Shown here in pieces: positions 8,678 through 19,470 of a stretch of DNA of 64,000 bases. A model generated the notes under the pieces. That model was not told the DNA's origin. It did not search any database and saw nothing but the letters and a program-made list of their open reading frames with translations. This stretch comes from Campylobacter canadensis. Lineage in GTDB: Bacteria > Campylobacterota > Campylobacteria > Campylobacterales > Campylobacteraceae. The translations under genes and the position numbers were made by a program. Location: positions 248,001 to 312,000 of the forward strand of contig NZ_CP035946.1 in the NCBI RefSeq assembly GCF_013177655.1, written 5' to 3'. Position 1 is the stretch's first letter; every line of letters begins with the position of its first letter.

Positions 8678-11067
8678 ACAATCTCCTTTACATTTAAGCT
8701 GCAATAACGATGAGTTTTAAAGAATTTAAAAGGATTGATTTTATCATCGTAAGTTGGTAAATAAGCTGAATTTTCTATGTTTTCATCAAGTACTACTTTT
8801 ACAATTAGTTCTTCATTTTCATTGCTGATTTTAACCATTGAATTTTCTTTTAAATTATGTTTAGTTAGATAGTTTTTACTTGCGTATAAACATGCACATT
8901 CATTAAAAGAGCTTGATTTATTTGTATATTTACTAAAATTAGCAATTGGATTTGCTAAAACAATTACATCATCATTGTTTAATTCAAATTTTTTATATTC
9001 TTTTATACTTGCTTGAAAATCAAGATTTTTTACATATTCTTGAGTGTTTAGTAAGTAGCCTCTGTGGTTATTTCCAGCATTGTCATAATAATTGCTTAAA
9101 TTATCAAAATCTATATTTTTAAAGCCTTTATTTAAAGGTAATTTTTTTGTATATTCAATTGTATATTCAGCATTTAAACCTAAAGCATTTGCTAAGTCAT
9201 TTAAAAAATAACCATCAAATTTAAGGGCTGCATTCGTAGGCACTAATCTTTTATCATAGTTTGTAAAAGTACCTTCTTGCTGATTTAGCATTGAGCTTAA
9301 AAGGTTATTATGCTCATCATTAGAAAAAGAAAAATCTCCCCTTTCATTGTAACCTAAAGTAAATCCATCTTCTTCTTTGCTTAGTTTGCATAACAAGCTA
9401 ACCCCTAAGGTGTTTGTGCGTGGTGGGATTATAAATACTTTAAAATTTGTGTATTTTTGAACACAAGCACATAAATAAGCGATATAACTAGCGTTTGGAT
9501 TATAAATACAATCAGCACCAATTATTAAGGTAAAGTTATTTTTTTTGATTAATAAATCTTTTAATTTATCTTCATCAAAATTAATCATTTTTGCTAGGCT
9601 TGATTTTTTAATTATTTCGCTTTGAATTTGCTTTACTTCGTTGCCTTGTTCATCTTTTGTTTTTACTTCAACTTCTTTTGTGCATTCTTCATATTCATTT
9701 GCTAAATGTGAAAGTTCGCTTGGCAAGTCTTTTGCAAAATATTGTAAAATAAATTCTAAAACCTTAGCCTCATCGCTAAAATTATAATTAACATTAATAA
9801 AATTCTTAGATATTTTATCAATTTTCTTATCTTTAATAGGATAAAAATTAAGCCCAGCACCCTTATTCATAACAATAGCATTATTTATATTGTAATATAA
9901 AGAAATATGGTCATTTCTTAAAAAAGAACCAAGGCTAATAATAAAATCAGACTTTTTAATATCATTGCTACTTGCGTTATAAAATTCTTTTGCGTGATAG
10001 ATAAAATTATTTATAAAATTCTGAAAACATAAAGCTTCATTATTTACTAAGTTAAATGAATATTTTTGTCTTAAAAGCTCTAAAATATAAGCTTCTTCGT
10101 TTGTTATGTAGCTATTAAATTTTACATTTTTAATCTTGCCATCTTTAAATAAAGATACTAAATGATTAAATTCTTTTTCATCTTTAAACTTGCATTCATT
10201 AGCAATATCAAAGGCAAAACGAGCAGCTTTGCTTAATGAAGCAAAATGAAAATCATTTGATACTCTATAAATCATTTTAGAATTATCATTTATGCTTTTT
10301 TGCTTTACATCATAATACATTAATTCACAATCGCTACTATGTGGATTGCTAGCAGGTATTTTACTTAATTCCCAAGCGTTTGAGCGATATTGAAAATTTT
10401 TGTTAATTAAAGCGCCAGTAGGGCAAACGCTAACGCATTCAGCACATTCTTGACACTGCAAACTTTCTTCATTTTGTGGTGCAATAAGGCTTTTTTGAAA
10501 CTTAGCCCAAACAGCATTTGCGTCCTTGCTCATTGTTTCTTTAAATTCTTTTGCAGGTGCCTCGCCCCCTCTTGCTACTGTTTTTAACTCGTTATCGCCT
10601 ATTTTATCCTTGCAAACAGTAATACATCTTTCACAAACAATACATAAACTTGGGTCATACTGCAACATTCCCCAATCTTTATGCCTTCTATCAATATCCT
10701 TTATGTAAAAACTTTGAGTATCAACCTTTGCTTTATGTGTGAAATTTTGCAATTCGCATTCGCCGCTCTTATCACAAACTCCACATTGTAAAGGGTGATT
10801 AATGCAATAAGTTTGCATAATTGCATTTCTTTCATCCCATAATTCTTTTGTATTTGTAAGTATTTGCATACCTTCTTTTACCTTTGTGTTACAAGCGTAT
10901 GAGCGTTTTGAATCAACCTCAATCATACACATTCTACACGCTAAAGTAGGTGAGCAATCATTTAAATAACAAATCGCAGGTATGAAAATATCATTTGCTC
11001 TAGCAACTTGTAAAACATAATCTCCATCATTTGCATTAACAACCTTGCCATTTATTGTAATTTTCAT
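8674..11067 (-). CDS. nuoG: Complex I iron-sulfur subunit G
   Basis: Large peripheral-arm subunit. In this complex it is probably the entry point for electrons from flavodoxin. N-terminal cluster ligands are intact: a [2Fe-2S] set in CYLNDCSPTLACRMC with a later Cys (about residues 33-58), a His/Cys cluster in HPLQCGVCDKSGEC (about 92-105), then CIVCERCITVC (about 142-152) and CQECAECVSVCPTGA (about 204-218). The C-terminal two thirds are a degenerate molybdopterin-oxidoreductase fold. The cysteine set for the extra N7 cluster of some NuoG proteins was not seen. Length 797. The start abuts the gene at 11708. Confidence 0.93.
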   Translation of the reverse strand: MKITINGKVVNANDGDYVLQVARANDIFIPAICYLNDCSPTLACRMCMIEVDSKRSYACNTKVKEGMQILTNTKELWDERNAIMQTYCINHPLQCGVCDKSGECELQNFTHKAKVDTQSFYIKDIDRRHKDWGMLQYDPSLCIVCERCITVCKDKIGDNELKTVARGGEAPAKEFKETMSKDANAVWAKFQKSLIAPQNEESLQCQECAECVSVCPTGALINKNFQYRSNAWELSKIPASNPHSSDCELMYYDVKQKSINDNSKMIYRVSNDFHFASLSKAARFAFDIANECKFKDEKEFNHLVSLFKDGKIKNVKFNSYITNEEAYILELLRQKYSFNLVNNEALCFQNFINNFIYHAKEFYNASSNDIKKSDFIISLGSFLRNDHISLYYNINNAIVMNKGAGLNFYPIKDKKIDKISKNFINVNYNFSDEAKVLEFILQYFAKDLPSELSHLANEYEECTKEVEVKTKDEQGNEVKQIQSEIIKKSSLAKMINFDEDKLKDLLIKKNNFTLIIGADCIYNPNASYIAYLCACVQKYTNFKVFIIPPRTNTLGVSLLCKLSKEEDGFTLGYNERGDFSFSNDEHNNLLSSMLNQQEGTFTNYDKRLVPTNAALKFDGYFLNDLANALGLNAEYTIEYTKKLPLNKGFKNIDFDNLSNYYDNAGNNHRGYLLNTQEYVKNLDFQASIKEYKKFELNNDDVIVLANPIANFSKYTNKSSSFNECACLYASKNYLTKHNLKENSMVKISNENEELIVKVVLDENIENSAYLPTYDDKINPFKFFKTHRYCSLNVKEIV

Positions 11068-11708
11068 TAAGCTTCTCCTATCTTAGTAACAACGCAATCA
11101 CTAAAAGCATAACCTTTTGCTTTTTTACTTAAAGCTATAATCGCACTTAAATTATTATCTATACTAACTTTTGATTTAAATTCTTTATCTTTTGTTTTGA
11201 CTAAAACTTCATCATTTTCTTTAACAGAACATAATTTTGCAAAAGATGAAGAAATAATAAATTTATCTTCTTCTAAGCATTCATAAATTCTTAAATTATT
11301 ATTTTCTTGCACTTCTTCATATCTTAATTCGTGCAATTCATTATCAAAAACAAGTTTTAAATCATAATGACTTGCTAATTTTTTTGCTAAAGGGTAAATA
11401 TTTTTATCAGGATGAGCTAATAAATTTGAGTCTAATAAAAGTACAGTAGCACCTTGAGCCATATGCAAAATTTCTTGAGCTTCTTCTTCGCCTAGGCAAG
11501 ATTCTGCTGCAAGCTCTGCATTATCAAATTCGCATAAATCACTCATAGAGCATAATAAGGCTAAAACATAAGCTTCATAACCTTGTTCTATTTTATAAAA
11601 GCGTTGATTTAGTCTTTCATCTTTTATAGAACCAATATTTATAAATTCTTTATTTGAATAAGTTTGTAAAACTTCTTTACTAGCGTAATTTAAAAAACTA
11701 ATTATCAT
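11067..11708 (-). CDS. Complex I accessory protein in the nuoF position (Campylobacter type)
   Basis: A 213-residue protein sits where nuoF would be. It lacks everything that defines NuoF: there is no glycine-rich NADH/FMN site and no four-cysteine [4Fe-4S] motif, and it is half the usual length. It resembles, by position and size, the Campylobacter protein annotated in the nuo operon of C. jejuni as Cj1574c. The likely role is to cap NuoG and help dock an electron donor other than NADH, reported to be flavodoxin in C. jejuni. It overlaps its upstream neighbour by 11 bp and shares one base with nuoG, so it belongs to the operon. Confidence 0.8.
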   Translation of the reverse strand: MIISFLNYASKEVLQTYSNKEFINIGSIKDERLNQRFYKIEQGYEAYVLALLCSMSDLCEFDNAELAAESCLGEEEAQEILHMAQGATVLLLDSNLLAHPDKNIYPLAKKLASHYDLKLVFDNELHELRYEEVQENNNLRIYECLEEDKFIISSSFAKLCSVKENDEVLVKTKDKEFKSKVSIDNNLSAIIALSKKAKGYAFSDCVVTKIGEA

Positions 11709-11928
11709 TTTTTTTCCTTACACAAATTGTCCAATCGCATTGATTAAATTTTAAAGAATTTAATAATTCACAATTGTTTTCATATACAAAAGAAAAAGAT
11801 TTTTCAACATTAGAAAAATCTCCAATCTCAAATAAAACAACAAGCACATCATTGCACGCTAAGTTGTCTAAATGTATTTTTAAATCAGCAAAAAAATCTT
11901 TGCTTTTTCTAAGGTCAATCCTTTTCAT
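11698..11928 (-). CDS. Complex I accessory protein in the nuoE position (Campylobacter type)
   Basis: A 76-residue protein in the nuoE position. NuoE is normally about 160 residues with a four-cysteine [2Fe-2S] site. Here only scattered cysteines are seen (near residues 25, 53 and 64) and there is no such site. The segment VYENNCELLNSLKFNQCDW resembles the small protein Cj1575c at this place in C. jejuni. It overlaps nuoD by 4 bp (ATGA). The function is inferred from context only. Confidence 0.8.
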   Translation of the reverse strand: MKRIDLRKSKDFFADLKIHLDNLACNDVLVVLFEIGDFSNVEKSFSFVYENNCELLNSLKFNQCDWTICVRKKNDN

Positions 11929-13151
11929 CTATCAATCTCCCCTAAAACAATATTAGTTGAACCCATAATAGCAACAACATCAGCTATATAAGTGCCTACT
12001 AACAATTCTTCATAAAATGCACAATGCCAAAAGCTAGGCGTTCTAGCTTTAAGACGATAAGGTCTTGTAGAACCATCACTTTTAATAAAATATCCAAGCT
12101 CTCCTTTAGGACTTTCTGTTGGTACATAACAATCTCCTTTTGGAGGGCGAAGACCTTGAGTAATTAAAACAAAATGCTGCATTAAAGAATAGTTTTGAGT
12201 TAAAATTTGCTCTTTACTTGCGCTTACAAATTCTTTATCGTTGCATAATAATTCTGGTGAGCTTTCTTTATACATAGGCACTAATTGTCTTAAGATTTTA
12301 AGACTTTGGCGAAATTCTTCCATATAACATTTATATCTTGCATAAGAATCACCTGCCTTTGCCACAGGAATTTCAAATTGAACTTCATCGTATAATAAAT
12401 AAGGTTCTTCTTTTCTAATATCCCATTTAACCCCACTTCCTCTTAGCATTACTCCGCTACAACCCCAATTAAGTGCATTATCAGCGCTTACTACTCCAAC
12501 GCCTTCTGTTCTAAGACGCCAAATTCTATTATCATCAAGCAAGGTTTCATAGTCTTTTATATCGTTTATAAATTTATCGCAAAATGCAAGTACTTTCGTA
12601 CAGTAATCATCAGGTAAATCTAAATAACATCCGCCAATTCTCATAGATGAGTGAGTAAGTCTAGCACCACAGTACATCTCAATTAAATCCATTACATATT
12701 CACGCTCTCTAAAGCAGTATAAAAATACAGTCATTGCGCCAATATCAAGTGCGTGAGTTGCAAGCCAAAGCAAATGAGATGCTATGCGATTTAGCTCTAA
12801 AATCATCATTCTAATAATTTGCGCTCTTCTTGGTATTTTTAAGCCACATAATTTTTCTACACAGGCTACATAAGCATAATTATTTGCACTTGCTGCAACA
12901 TAATCCATTCTATCAGTGGTTGGAATAAATTCTTGGTAAATCATATTTTCAGCCATTTTTTCCATACCACGGTGCATATAGCCAATCATAGGAGTACATT
13001 TTGTAACTTTTTCTCCATCAAGCTCTAAGCATAATCTAAGGTTACCGTGAGAGCTAGGGTGTTGTGGCCCTAGATTTATAATCATTTGAGAACCTTCTTT
13101 TTCAAAGGCTATATTTTCATAATATGGTTTTAATTTTGAAGGTATTTGCAT
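11925..13151 (-). CDS. nuoD: Complex I 49-kDa subunit D
   Basis: Quinone-site subunit of the peripheral arm, related to [NiFe]-hydrogenase large subunits. The 408 residues carry the family motifs NLGPQHPSSHGNLRL (about residue 26), PTTDRMDYVAASANN (about 77) and GSGVKWDIRKEEPYLLYD (about 237). The C-terminus VAIMGSTNIVLGEIDR is the canonical end. It is separate from nuoC, unlike the fused nuoCD of E. coli. The start touches the nuoC stop. Confidence 0.96.
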   Translation of the reverse strand: MQIPSKLKPYYENIAFEKEGSQMIINLGPQHPSSHGNLRLCLELDGEKVTKCTPMIGYMHRGMEKMAENMIYQEFIPTTDRMDYVAASANNYAYVACVEKLCGLKIPRRAQIIRMMILELNRIASHLLWLATHALDIGAMTVFLYCFREREYVMDLIEMYCGARLTHSSMRIGGCYLDLPDDYCTKVLAFCDKFINDIKDYETLLDDNRIWRLRTEGVGVVSADNALNWGCSGVMLRGSGVKWDIRKEEPYLLYDEVQFEIPVAKAGDSYARYKCYMEEFRQSLKILRQLVPMYKESSPELLCNDKEFVSASKEQILTQNYSLMQHFVLITQGLRPPKGDCYVPTESPKGELGYFIKSDGSTRPYRLKARTPSFWHCAFYEELLVGTYIADVVAIMGSTNIVLGEIDR

Positions 13152-13939
13152 TATCTTCTCCCTTCAATAAATTTACTATCATTTCTTTTAATTTTCTTGA
13201 CAAACATCACGCCTTCTTCTTCTTGATATTCTTGCTTATATGCTATTTCAATTGGTTGAGCGCCATTTGCAACTTCGTGATAAATTCTTCCGAATTTTGT
13301 AGTATCTTTATCATCTACAAAAGCTGGGTCTCTGTTTTCTTCTTTTACTACGCTTCTGTATTCTTTTCCAAAAATTCTATCAATCTCATACCATTGTGCG
13401 TGTTCATCACCTTGTAAAGGGTATGATTTTTTAAGAGGATGCTCAAACCAATCATCAGGCATTAATAACCTTTTTAAATTTGGATGATTTATAATTTTAA
13501 TTCCAAGCATATCATAAGCTTCTCTTTCACTCCAGTTAAGCCCCTTATAAACACTAACGCCGCTATTTAAGCATTCATTTATATTGCAAGTTGTTTGTAT
13601 TTGCAGCCTTAGCTTTTCTTCTAAATTTAATAATAAATATTGAATTAAATAATAACCATCTTTTATATAGTCGCTAACTACCAATTCAGTAAAACTTAAA
13701 AAATTTAAATCTTTAGCTAGATTAAGTGCTTTTAAATTATCATCTTTATTTATTTTTATAACTAAAAAATCATTTTCAATAAAGGCTTCATTTATTTGCA
13801 TTAGAGCTTTAAATTCATTAAGAATTTTTTGAAAATTTGTAGAACTTACTTCGCTTTTTTTAGTCTCAGGAGCATGGTAAAATCTATCTTTATAATAATC
13901 TTGTTTTTGAGCGTTTATTTTATCTTTATATTCTCTCAT
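13151..13939 (-). CDS. nuoC: Complex I 30-kDa subunit C
   Basis: Peripheral-arm structural subunit that packs against NuoD. The conserved block is at about residues 133-155: GLNWSEREAYDMLGIKIINHP, followed by a LLMPDDW motif. The N-terminal 60 residues are charged and variable, and a C-terminal tail of about 60 residues extends past the core. Length 262. It joins nuoB by a TAATG overlap. Confidence 0.94.
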   Translation of the reverse strand: MREYKDKINAQKQDYYKDRFYHAPETKKSEVSSTNFQKILNEFKALMQINEAFIENDFLVIKINKDDNLKALNLAKDLNFLSFTELVVSDYIKDGYYLIQYLLLNLEEKLRLQIQTTCNINECLNSGVSVYKGLNWSEREAYDMLGIKIINHPNLKRLLMPDDWFEHPLKKSYPLQGDEHAQWYEIDRIFGKEYRSVVKEENRDPAFVDDKDTTKFGRIYHEVANGAQPIEIAYKQEYQEEEGVMFVKKIKRNDSKFIEGRR

Positions 13940-14436
13940 TATATCAACCTTTTAGCAGCTATTTTTTTACTTGCTTTTTGAGTTCTAATTTTCTTTTGTA
14001 AAATCATTAGGGCAAATTGAAAAGTCTCAGGGCGTGGAGCACAACCAGGTACATAAATATCTACAGGTATAATTCTATCAACGCCTTGAACTGTTGAATA
14101 AGTATTAAACATACCGCCTGTATTAGCGCAAGAACCAACTGAAATAACCCATTTAGGATCAGGCATCATATCATAAAGCCTTCTTGTAAATTCTGCATGT
14201 TTTTTACTTAAAGTTCCTGCAACTAACATTACATCGCTATGTCTTGGACTAGCTCTAAAAATAGTACCAAATCTATCAAAATCATATCTTGAACCGCCGC
14301 CAGCCATCATTTCAATCGCACAACAGGCAAGTCCGTATGAAAAAGCCCATAAAGAATTACTTCTACCCCAACTTACTAATTTATCAACCGATGTTAAAAC
14401 AATAGGCATTCCTTTGCTTAATTGATGCTCTGCCAT
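13939..14436 (-). CDS. nuoB: Complex I iron-sulfur subunit B
   Basis: Carries the terminal [4Fe-4S] cluster N2 that reduces quinone. The ligands are visible as the adjacent cysteine pair in [11 protein letters not shown] (about residues 36-46), one Cys in [12 protein letters not shown] (about 100) and one in VPGCAPRPE (about 130). Length 165. The start lies 19 bp inside nuoA, so translation is coupled. Confidence 0.96.
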   Translation of the reverse strand: MAEHQLSKGMPIVLTSVDKLVSWGRSNSLWAFSYGLACCAIEMMAGGGSRYDFDRFGTIFRASPRHSDVMLVAGTLSKKHAEFTRRLYDMMPDPKWVISVGSCANTGGMFNTYSTVQGVDRIIPVDIYVPGCAPRPETFQFALMILQKKIRTQKASKKIAAKRLI

Positions 14437-14807
14437 TGTAAAGCTCCTTTTTTAAACGCATAAATAAAACCAACTAATAATAAAATAAAAAAGCACAGCA
14501 TTTCAATAAGTGCAAATAGCCCTAAATGCTTATACATAAGCGCCCAAGGATACATAAAAATAACTTCTATATCAAACAATATAAAAATAAGTGCAAAAAT
14601 GAAAAATTGTGAATTTATTTTATTAGCTTGTTTTTGTGGTAAAGGACCACACTCATAAGATGATAAGCCTAATTTTTTTCTATTTTTTGCTGCATAATTA
14701 TTACCTATTGTTTTTGCTAAAAATACAAGAGCAAAAAACAAAGCAGTAGCTATAACAAGCATTGCAAATACACCAAAATACTGCCCTTCTAATGTAGAAT
14801 GCGACAT
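14418..14807 (-). CDS. nuoA: Complex I subunit A
   Basis: First gene of the nuo operon. The 129-residue, three-helix membrane subunit has the conserved loop [13 protein letters not shown] (about residues 51-63), whose cysteine faces the quinone cavity, and the acidic helix [19 protein letters not shown]. An AGAAAGGAG ribosome-binding site precedes the ATG. The operon promoter must lie in the 175 bp shared with the divergent rpsL gene; I could not pick one -10 element with confidence. Confidence 0.95.
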   Translation of the reverse strand: MSHSTLEGQYFGVFAMLVIATALFFALVFLAKTIGNNYAAKNRKKLGLSSYECGPLPQKQANKINSQFFIFALIFILFDIEVIFMYPWALMYKHLGLFALIEMLCFFILLLVGFIYAFKKGALQWQSIN

Positions 14808-14982
14808 TTTTTCTCCTTTCTAAGAAAAGTTTAAAGCTAATAAAATCTAAAGAATTTTATTATGCTAATAAAATTAACTTAATGCTTTTTTAATGCTAAA
14901 TTATTTGCAAAATTAAATATAGATTAAGTATTTTCTAATAAAATATCACCTTTTTTAAATTTTATTACAGAAAGGATACATC

Positions 14983-15390
14983 GTGCCTACCATTAATCAA
15001 TTGGTTAGAAAAGAACGCAAAAAAGTGATTGTAAAATCAAAATCACCAGCGTTAAAAGATTGCCCTCAAAGAAGAGGCGTTTGTACAAGAGTTTATACTA
15101 CAACTCCTAAAAAACCTAACTCAGCTTTAAGAAAGGTTGCAAAAGTTAGATTAACAACAGGATTTGAAGTTATTAGTTATATTGGTGGTGAAGGACACAA
15201 CCTGCAAGAGCACAGCATTGTTTTAGTGCGTGGCGGAAGGGTTAAGGACTTACCAGGTGTTAAATATCATATCGTGCGTGGAGCATTAGATACTGCAGGT
15301 GTTGCAAAAAGAACAGTTTCTCGTTCTAAATACGGTGCTAAAAGACCAAAACCAGGTCAAGCAGCAGCTCCTACAAAAGGTAAAAAATAA
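14983..15390 (+). CDS. rpsL: Ribosomal protein S12
   Basis: Decoding-centre protein of the 30S subunit. It starts at GTG (14983), preceded by AGAAAGGA; the product begins [13 protein letters not shown] as in other S12 proteins. Lysines 43 and about 88, in [14 protein letters not shown] and [14 protein letters not shown], are the wild-type residues, so the known streptomycin-resistance changes at these sites are absent. The 135 residues include a C-terminal tail of about ten ([12 protein letters not shown]) beyond the E. coli length. It is first in the rpsL-rpsG-fusA unit. Confidence 0.98.
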   Translation: MPTINQLVRKERKKVIVKSKSPALKDCPQRRGVCTRVYTTTPKKPNSALRKVAKVRLTTGFEVISYIGGEGHNLQEHSIVLVRGGRVKDLPGVKYHIVRGALDTAGVAKRTVSRSKYGAKRPKPGQAAAPTKGKK

Positions 15391-15450
15391 TTTTTTATTA
15401 AACAGGTGTATTGCTTAGATTTATGCAATGCTATTTGAGTAAATTTTTAA

Positions 15451-15936
<486 letters not shown>

Positions 15937-15948
15937 TAAGGAGATAAA

Positions 15949-18024
15949 ATGTCAAGAAAAACTCCTTTATCTAAAGTTAGAAATATCGGTATTGCAGCGC
16001 ATATTGATGCTGGTAAAACAACTACATCTGAAAGAATTTTATTCTTTACAGGTGTTTCTCATAAAATTGGTGAAACACACGAAGGTACAGCAACAATGGA
16101 CTGGATGGCACAAGAGCAAGAGCGTGGTATTACAATTACTTCAGCTGCTACAACTTGCTTTTGGAAAGAACATCAAATTAACTTAATTGACACCCCAGGC
16201 CACGTTGATTTTACTATTGAAGTTGAAAGATCAATGCGTGTTTTAGATGGTGCAGTTGCGGTATTTTGTTCTGTTGGTGGGGTTCAACCACAAAGTGAAA
16301 CAGTTTGGAGACAAGCAAATAAATACGGAGTTCCAAGAATAGTATTTGTAAATAAAATGGATAGAGTTGGAGCAAATTTTTATAATGTTGAAAGTCAAAT
16401 TAAAAATCGCTTAAAAGCAAACCCTATTCCAATTCAAATTCCAATTGGTGCTGAAGATACATTCCGTGGTGTTGTAGATTTAGTAAAAATGGTTGCTTAT
16501 GTTTGGGAAGATGATAAAACTCCTACAAACTATACAGAAATAGAAATTCCAGCTGAAGTAATGGAAAAAGCACAAGAATATCGCACAAAATTAGTTGAAG
16601 CAGTTGCTGAAACTAGTGAAGAATTAATGGAAAAATACCTAGGCGGAGAAGAATTAAGCATAGAGGAAATTAAAAAGGGTATTAAGGCTGGTTGTTTAGA
16701 TTTATCTATGATTCCAATGTGCTGCGGTACAGCGTTTAAAAATAAAGGTGTTCAACCTTTACTTGATGCGGTTGTTGATTACTTACCAGCTCCAGACGAA
16801 GTTGCTGACATTCGTGGTGAGTATGAAGATGGTAGTGAAATTAGTGTTAAATCAACTGATGATGGTGAATTTGCAGGACTTGCATTTAAAATTATGACAG
16901 ACCCATTTGTTGGACAACTTACTTTCGTGCGTGTTTATCGTGGTAAGCTTGAAAGCGGTTCTTATGTTTATAATTCAACTAAAGATAAGAAAGAAAGAAT
17001 TGGTCGTTTATTAAAAATGCACTCTAATAAAAGAGAAGAAATTAAAGAACTTTATGCAGGTGAAATTGGCGCTATAGTTGGGCTTAAAGATACATTAACA
17101 GGAGATACACTAGCAAGTGAAGAAGATAAAGTAATTCTTGAAAGAATGGAATTCCCTGACCCAGTTATTTCAGTTGCAGTTGAGCCAAAAACTAAGGCTG
17201 ACCAAGAAAAAATGGGTATTGCTTTAAATAAACTTGCACAAGAAGACCCAAGCTTTAGAGTTTCAACTGATGAAGAAAGCGGACAAACTATTATTTCAGG
17301 TATGGGAGAATTACACCTTGAAATTATTGTTGATAGAATGCTTCGTGAATTTAAAGTTGAAGCAGAAGTAGGTAAGCCGCAAGTTGCATATCGTGAAACT
17401 ATTAGAAAAGCAGTTGAACAAGAATATAAATATGCAAAACAATCAGGTGGTCGTGGTCAGTACGGACATGTATTCTTACGCCTTGAGCCAATGGAAGCAG
17501 GTAGTGGATACGAATTTGTTAATGATATTAAAGGTGGGGTTGTTCCAAAAGAATATATTCCAGCAGTTGATAAAGGTATTCAAGAAGCATTACAAAGCGG
17601 TGTTTTAGCTGGTTATCCTGTTGAAGATGTTAAAGTTACACTTTTTGATGGAAGTTACCACGAAGTGGATTCATCTGAAATGGCATTTAAACTTGCTGCA
17701 TCAATGGGCTTTAAAGAAGGTGCAAGAAAAGCAGGAGCGGTTATACTTGAGCCTATTATGAAGGTTGAAGTTGAAACTCCTGAAGATTATATGGGTGATG
17801 TTATTGGTGATTTAAATAAACGCCGTGGTCAGGTAAATAGTATGGATGAGCGTGGCGGAAATAAAATTATTGCAGCATTTTGCCCTTTAGCTGAAATGTT
17901 TGGCTATTCAACTGACCTTAGAAGTCAAACTCAAGGTCGTGCAACTTATTCAATGGAATTTGACCATTATAGTGAAGTTCCAAAAAATGTTTCTGAAGAA
18001 ATTATTAAACAAAGAAATATGTAA
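15949..18024 (+). CDS. fusA: Elongation factor G
   Basis: GTPase that drives ribosomal translocation. GTP-binding motifs are in order: AHIDAGKTT (G1, about residue 17), RGITI (G2), DTPGHVDF (G3, about 81) and NKMDR (G4, about 135). Domains II-V follow, with the domain IV loop around [11 protein letters not shown] (about residue 505). Length 691 is normal. No tuf gene follows, in contrast to the str operon of many bacteria. Confidence 0.98.
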   Translation: MSRKTPLSKVRNIGIAAHIDAGKTTTSERILFFTGVSHKIGETHEGTATMDWMAQEQERGITITSAATTCFWKEHQINLIDTPGHVDFTIEVERSMRVLDGAVAVFCSVGGVQPQSETVWRQANKYGVPRIVFVNKMDRVGANFYNVESQIKNRLKANPIPIQIPIGAEDTFRGVVDLVKMVAYVWEDDKTPTNYTEIEIPAEVMEKAQEYRTKLVEAVAETSEELMEKYLGGEELSIEEIKKGIKAGCLDLSMIPMCCGTAFKNKGVQPLLDAVVDYLPAPDEVADIRGEYEDGSEISVKSTDDGEFAGLAFKIMTDPFVGQLTFVRVYRGKLESGSYVYNSTKDKKERIGRLLKMHSNKREEIKELYAGEIGAIVGLKDTLTGDTLASEEDKVILERMEFPDPVISVAVEPKTKADQEKMGIALNKLAQEDPSFRVSTDEESGQTIISGMGELHLEIIVDRMLREFKVEAEVGKPQVAYRETIRKAVEQEYKYAKQSGGRGQYGHVFLRLEPMEAGSGYEFVNDIKGGVVPKEYIPAVDKGIQEALQSGVLAGYPVEDVKVTLFDGSYHEVDSSEMAFKLAASMGFKEGARKAGAVILEPIMKVEVETPEDYMGDVIGDLNKRRGQVNSMDERGGNKIIAAFCPLAEMFGYSTDLRSQTQGRATYSMEFDHYSEVPKNVSEEIIKQRNM

Positions 18025-18029
18025 AACTT

Positions 18030-18052
18030 ATAGGCAAGAAAATCTTGCCTAT
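18030..18052 (+). terminator. Hairpin terminator after fusA
   Basis: A perfect 10-bp inverted repeat, ATAGGCAAGA and TCTTGCCTAT, is separated by AAA and begins 6 bp after the fusA stop. The following ACTTTCT is only a weak U tract, so termination may be partial. Confidence 0.7.
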
Positions 18053-18769
18053 ACTTTCTAAATAAATAATCTTTTATCTAATATCTTAAAATGTAATTTA
18101 TAATTTTTAAAATTATTTATTGCTATGTACAAATATAAAAATTGAATAAAAATTAAAACAAAATTTATAGTTAATTTTATAATGAATTTTATTGTGTTAA
18201 TAAGTATAAAAGCACGCTGCAAATTTTTAGAATTTAATGTACTTATTTAAAAAGAGTTCAAATTAAAAATAAGATATAAATTTGTAATATAAAAATATAT
18301 AAATTAATAGCACTAAAGTGTTTCAAGCTAGTGTTTAATGGTTTAAAATTATATTAATATCATCTTAAAAATAATTTCAAAATGCTATTAAAGCACAATT
18401 ATAAAACATCATAAAAAATAAAATAAATTTCATAATTTTAATATACACCTTAGTTTATACAATATTTTAGACTTAAGCATTATCTTAAAATCTTTAATTT
18501 TTTGATGGAGGTTAATTATTTTTAGAAAAAGAGTGCTAAGTAAATTTATATAAAGCAGCAAATTACTAAAATAAATAATTGCAAATAGCACATTAATAAT
18601 ATAAATAAAAAAATTTTAATTATTTTTAATTTCAAGTGATAGTGAAATTTTATTTATCTTATTTTTTAAAAAAAAAATATAAATACGCTAAAAATATTGT
18701 TAATAAGCATTTTAAGCAAGTTTAAAAGCTTTAAGGCCTTTAAACTTTTATGTGAAATTCTTGTGAAAT
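18053..18769. other. Long gene-free AT-rich gap between convergent genes
   Basis: About 717 bp after the fusA terminator hold no open frame longer than a few dozen codons in any frame I read, no tRNA-like sequence and no recognisable decayed gene. Composition is almost pure A/T runs. Near the far end is an inverted repeat (AAGTTTAAA at 18718 and TTTAAACTT at 18739) that could end transcription of the minus-strand phosphatase gene, though it lacks a U tract. Since both flanking genes end here, no promoter is needed for either. Confidence 0.6.
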
Positions 18770-19459
18770 TTATTTAGAAAATATATGCTCTACGCATTCA
18801 AGTGGAGTATTAAATACTAGCACACCTTCATCTTTCATAACATCACTTGGCGCATATTCAAAAAGAGTTACTAAAGCATTTACCCCAGCGTTTTTTGCAG
18901 CCTTTGTATCGTTTGTGGTATCGCCTATCATATAAATTTTGTTAAAATCAAATTCTTTTTGTAGCTCTTCTTTACTTAAATAATTCTCACAACGCAAATC
19001 ATTTAATTTTAATCTTGTTAAGGCCTTTAAAATAGGTTCTGCATTAGGTTTGCATTTGCTAACTTCATCTCCGCCAACAATAACGCTAAAATACTTATCT
19101 AAGCCGTAATTTTCTAATATTTTCTTAGAAAAATCATAAGATTTAGTTGTTACTAAACCTATTGTGGCATTATTTTTATGAGCTAACAAAACAGCTTCTT
19201 TAGCACCATTTAAAATATGAGTATGACTTACATAAAATTTAGCATAATGCGTTCTATAGGCACTTACGATATTTTTAATATCTTCATCTTTAACTCCAAG
19301 TGTGCTAAACATATCTTCGGTTGAAATTCCAATTAATCTTTTTGCTTCTTTGCTATCTACAAAAGAATATCCGTAATCTTTTAAAGCAAGTTCAAGGCTA
19401 TTTATTATAGCTTGAGTTGAATCAATTAATGTGCCATCTAAATCAAAAAAAATAATCAT
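18770..19459 (-). CDS. HAD-family phosphatase (Gph-like)
   Basis: A 229-residue haloacid-dehalogenase-type hydrolase. Motif I FDLDGTLIDST (Asp near residues 6 and 8), motif II VTTKS (about residue 103), and motif IV IGDTTNDTKAAKNAG (about 175) are intact. A helical cap lies between residues 15 and 85. The family includes phosphoglycolate phosphatase and pyrophosphatase-like enzymes; the substrate cannot be read from sequence. It lies 11 bp after the DUF5718 gene and is probably co-transcribed with it. Confidence 0.85.
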   Translation of the reverse strand: MIIFFDLDGTLIDSTQAIINSLELALKDYGYSFVDSKEAKRLIGISTEDMFSTLGVKDEDIKNIVSAYRTHYAKFYVSHTHILNGAKEAVLLAHKNNATIGLVTTKSYDFSKKILENYGLDKYFSVIVGGDEVSKCKPNAEPILKALTRLKLNDLRCENYLSKEELQKEFDFNKIYMIGDTTNDTKAAKNAGVNALVTLFEYAPSDVMKDEGVLVFNTPLECVEHIFSK

Positions 19460-19470
19460 TTTATCTCCTT

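Noticed and set aside
8678-8704. Nine-residue N-terminal extension of nuoH
   Set aside because: It lies inside nuoG, has no family counterpart, and the ATG at 8677 has the better ribosome-binding site.
18053-18769. tRNA or small gene in the gap after fusA
   Set aside because: No tRNA-like arms, no acceptor motif and no open frame of useful length were found.
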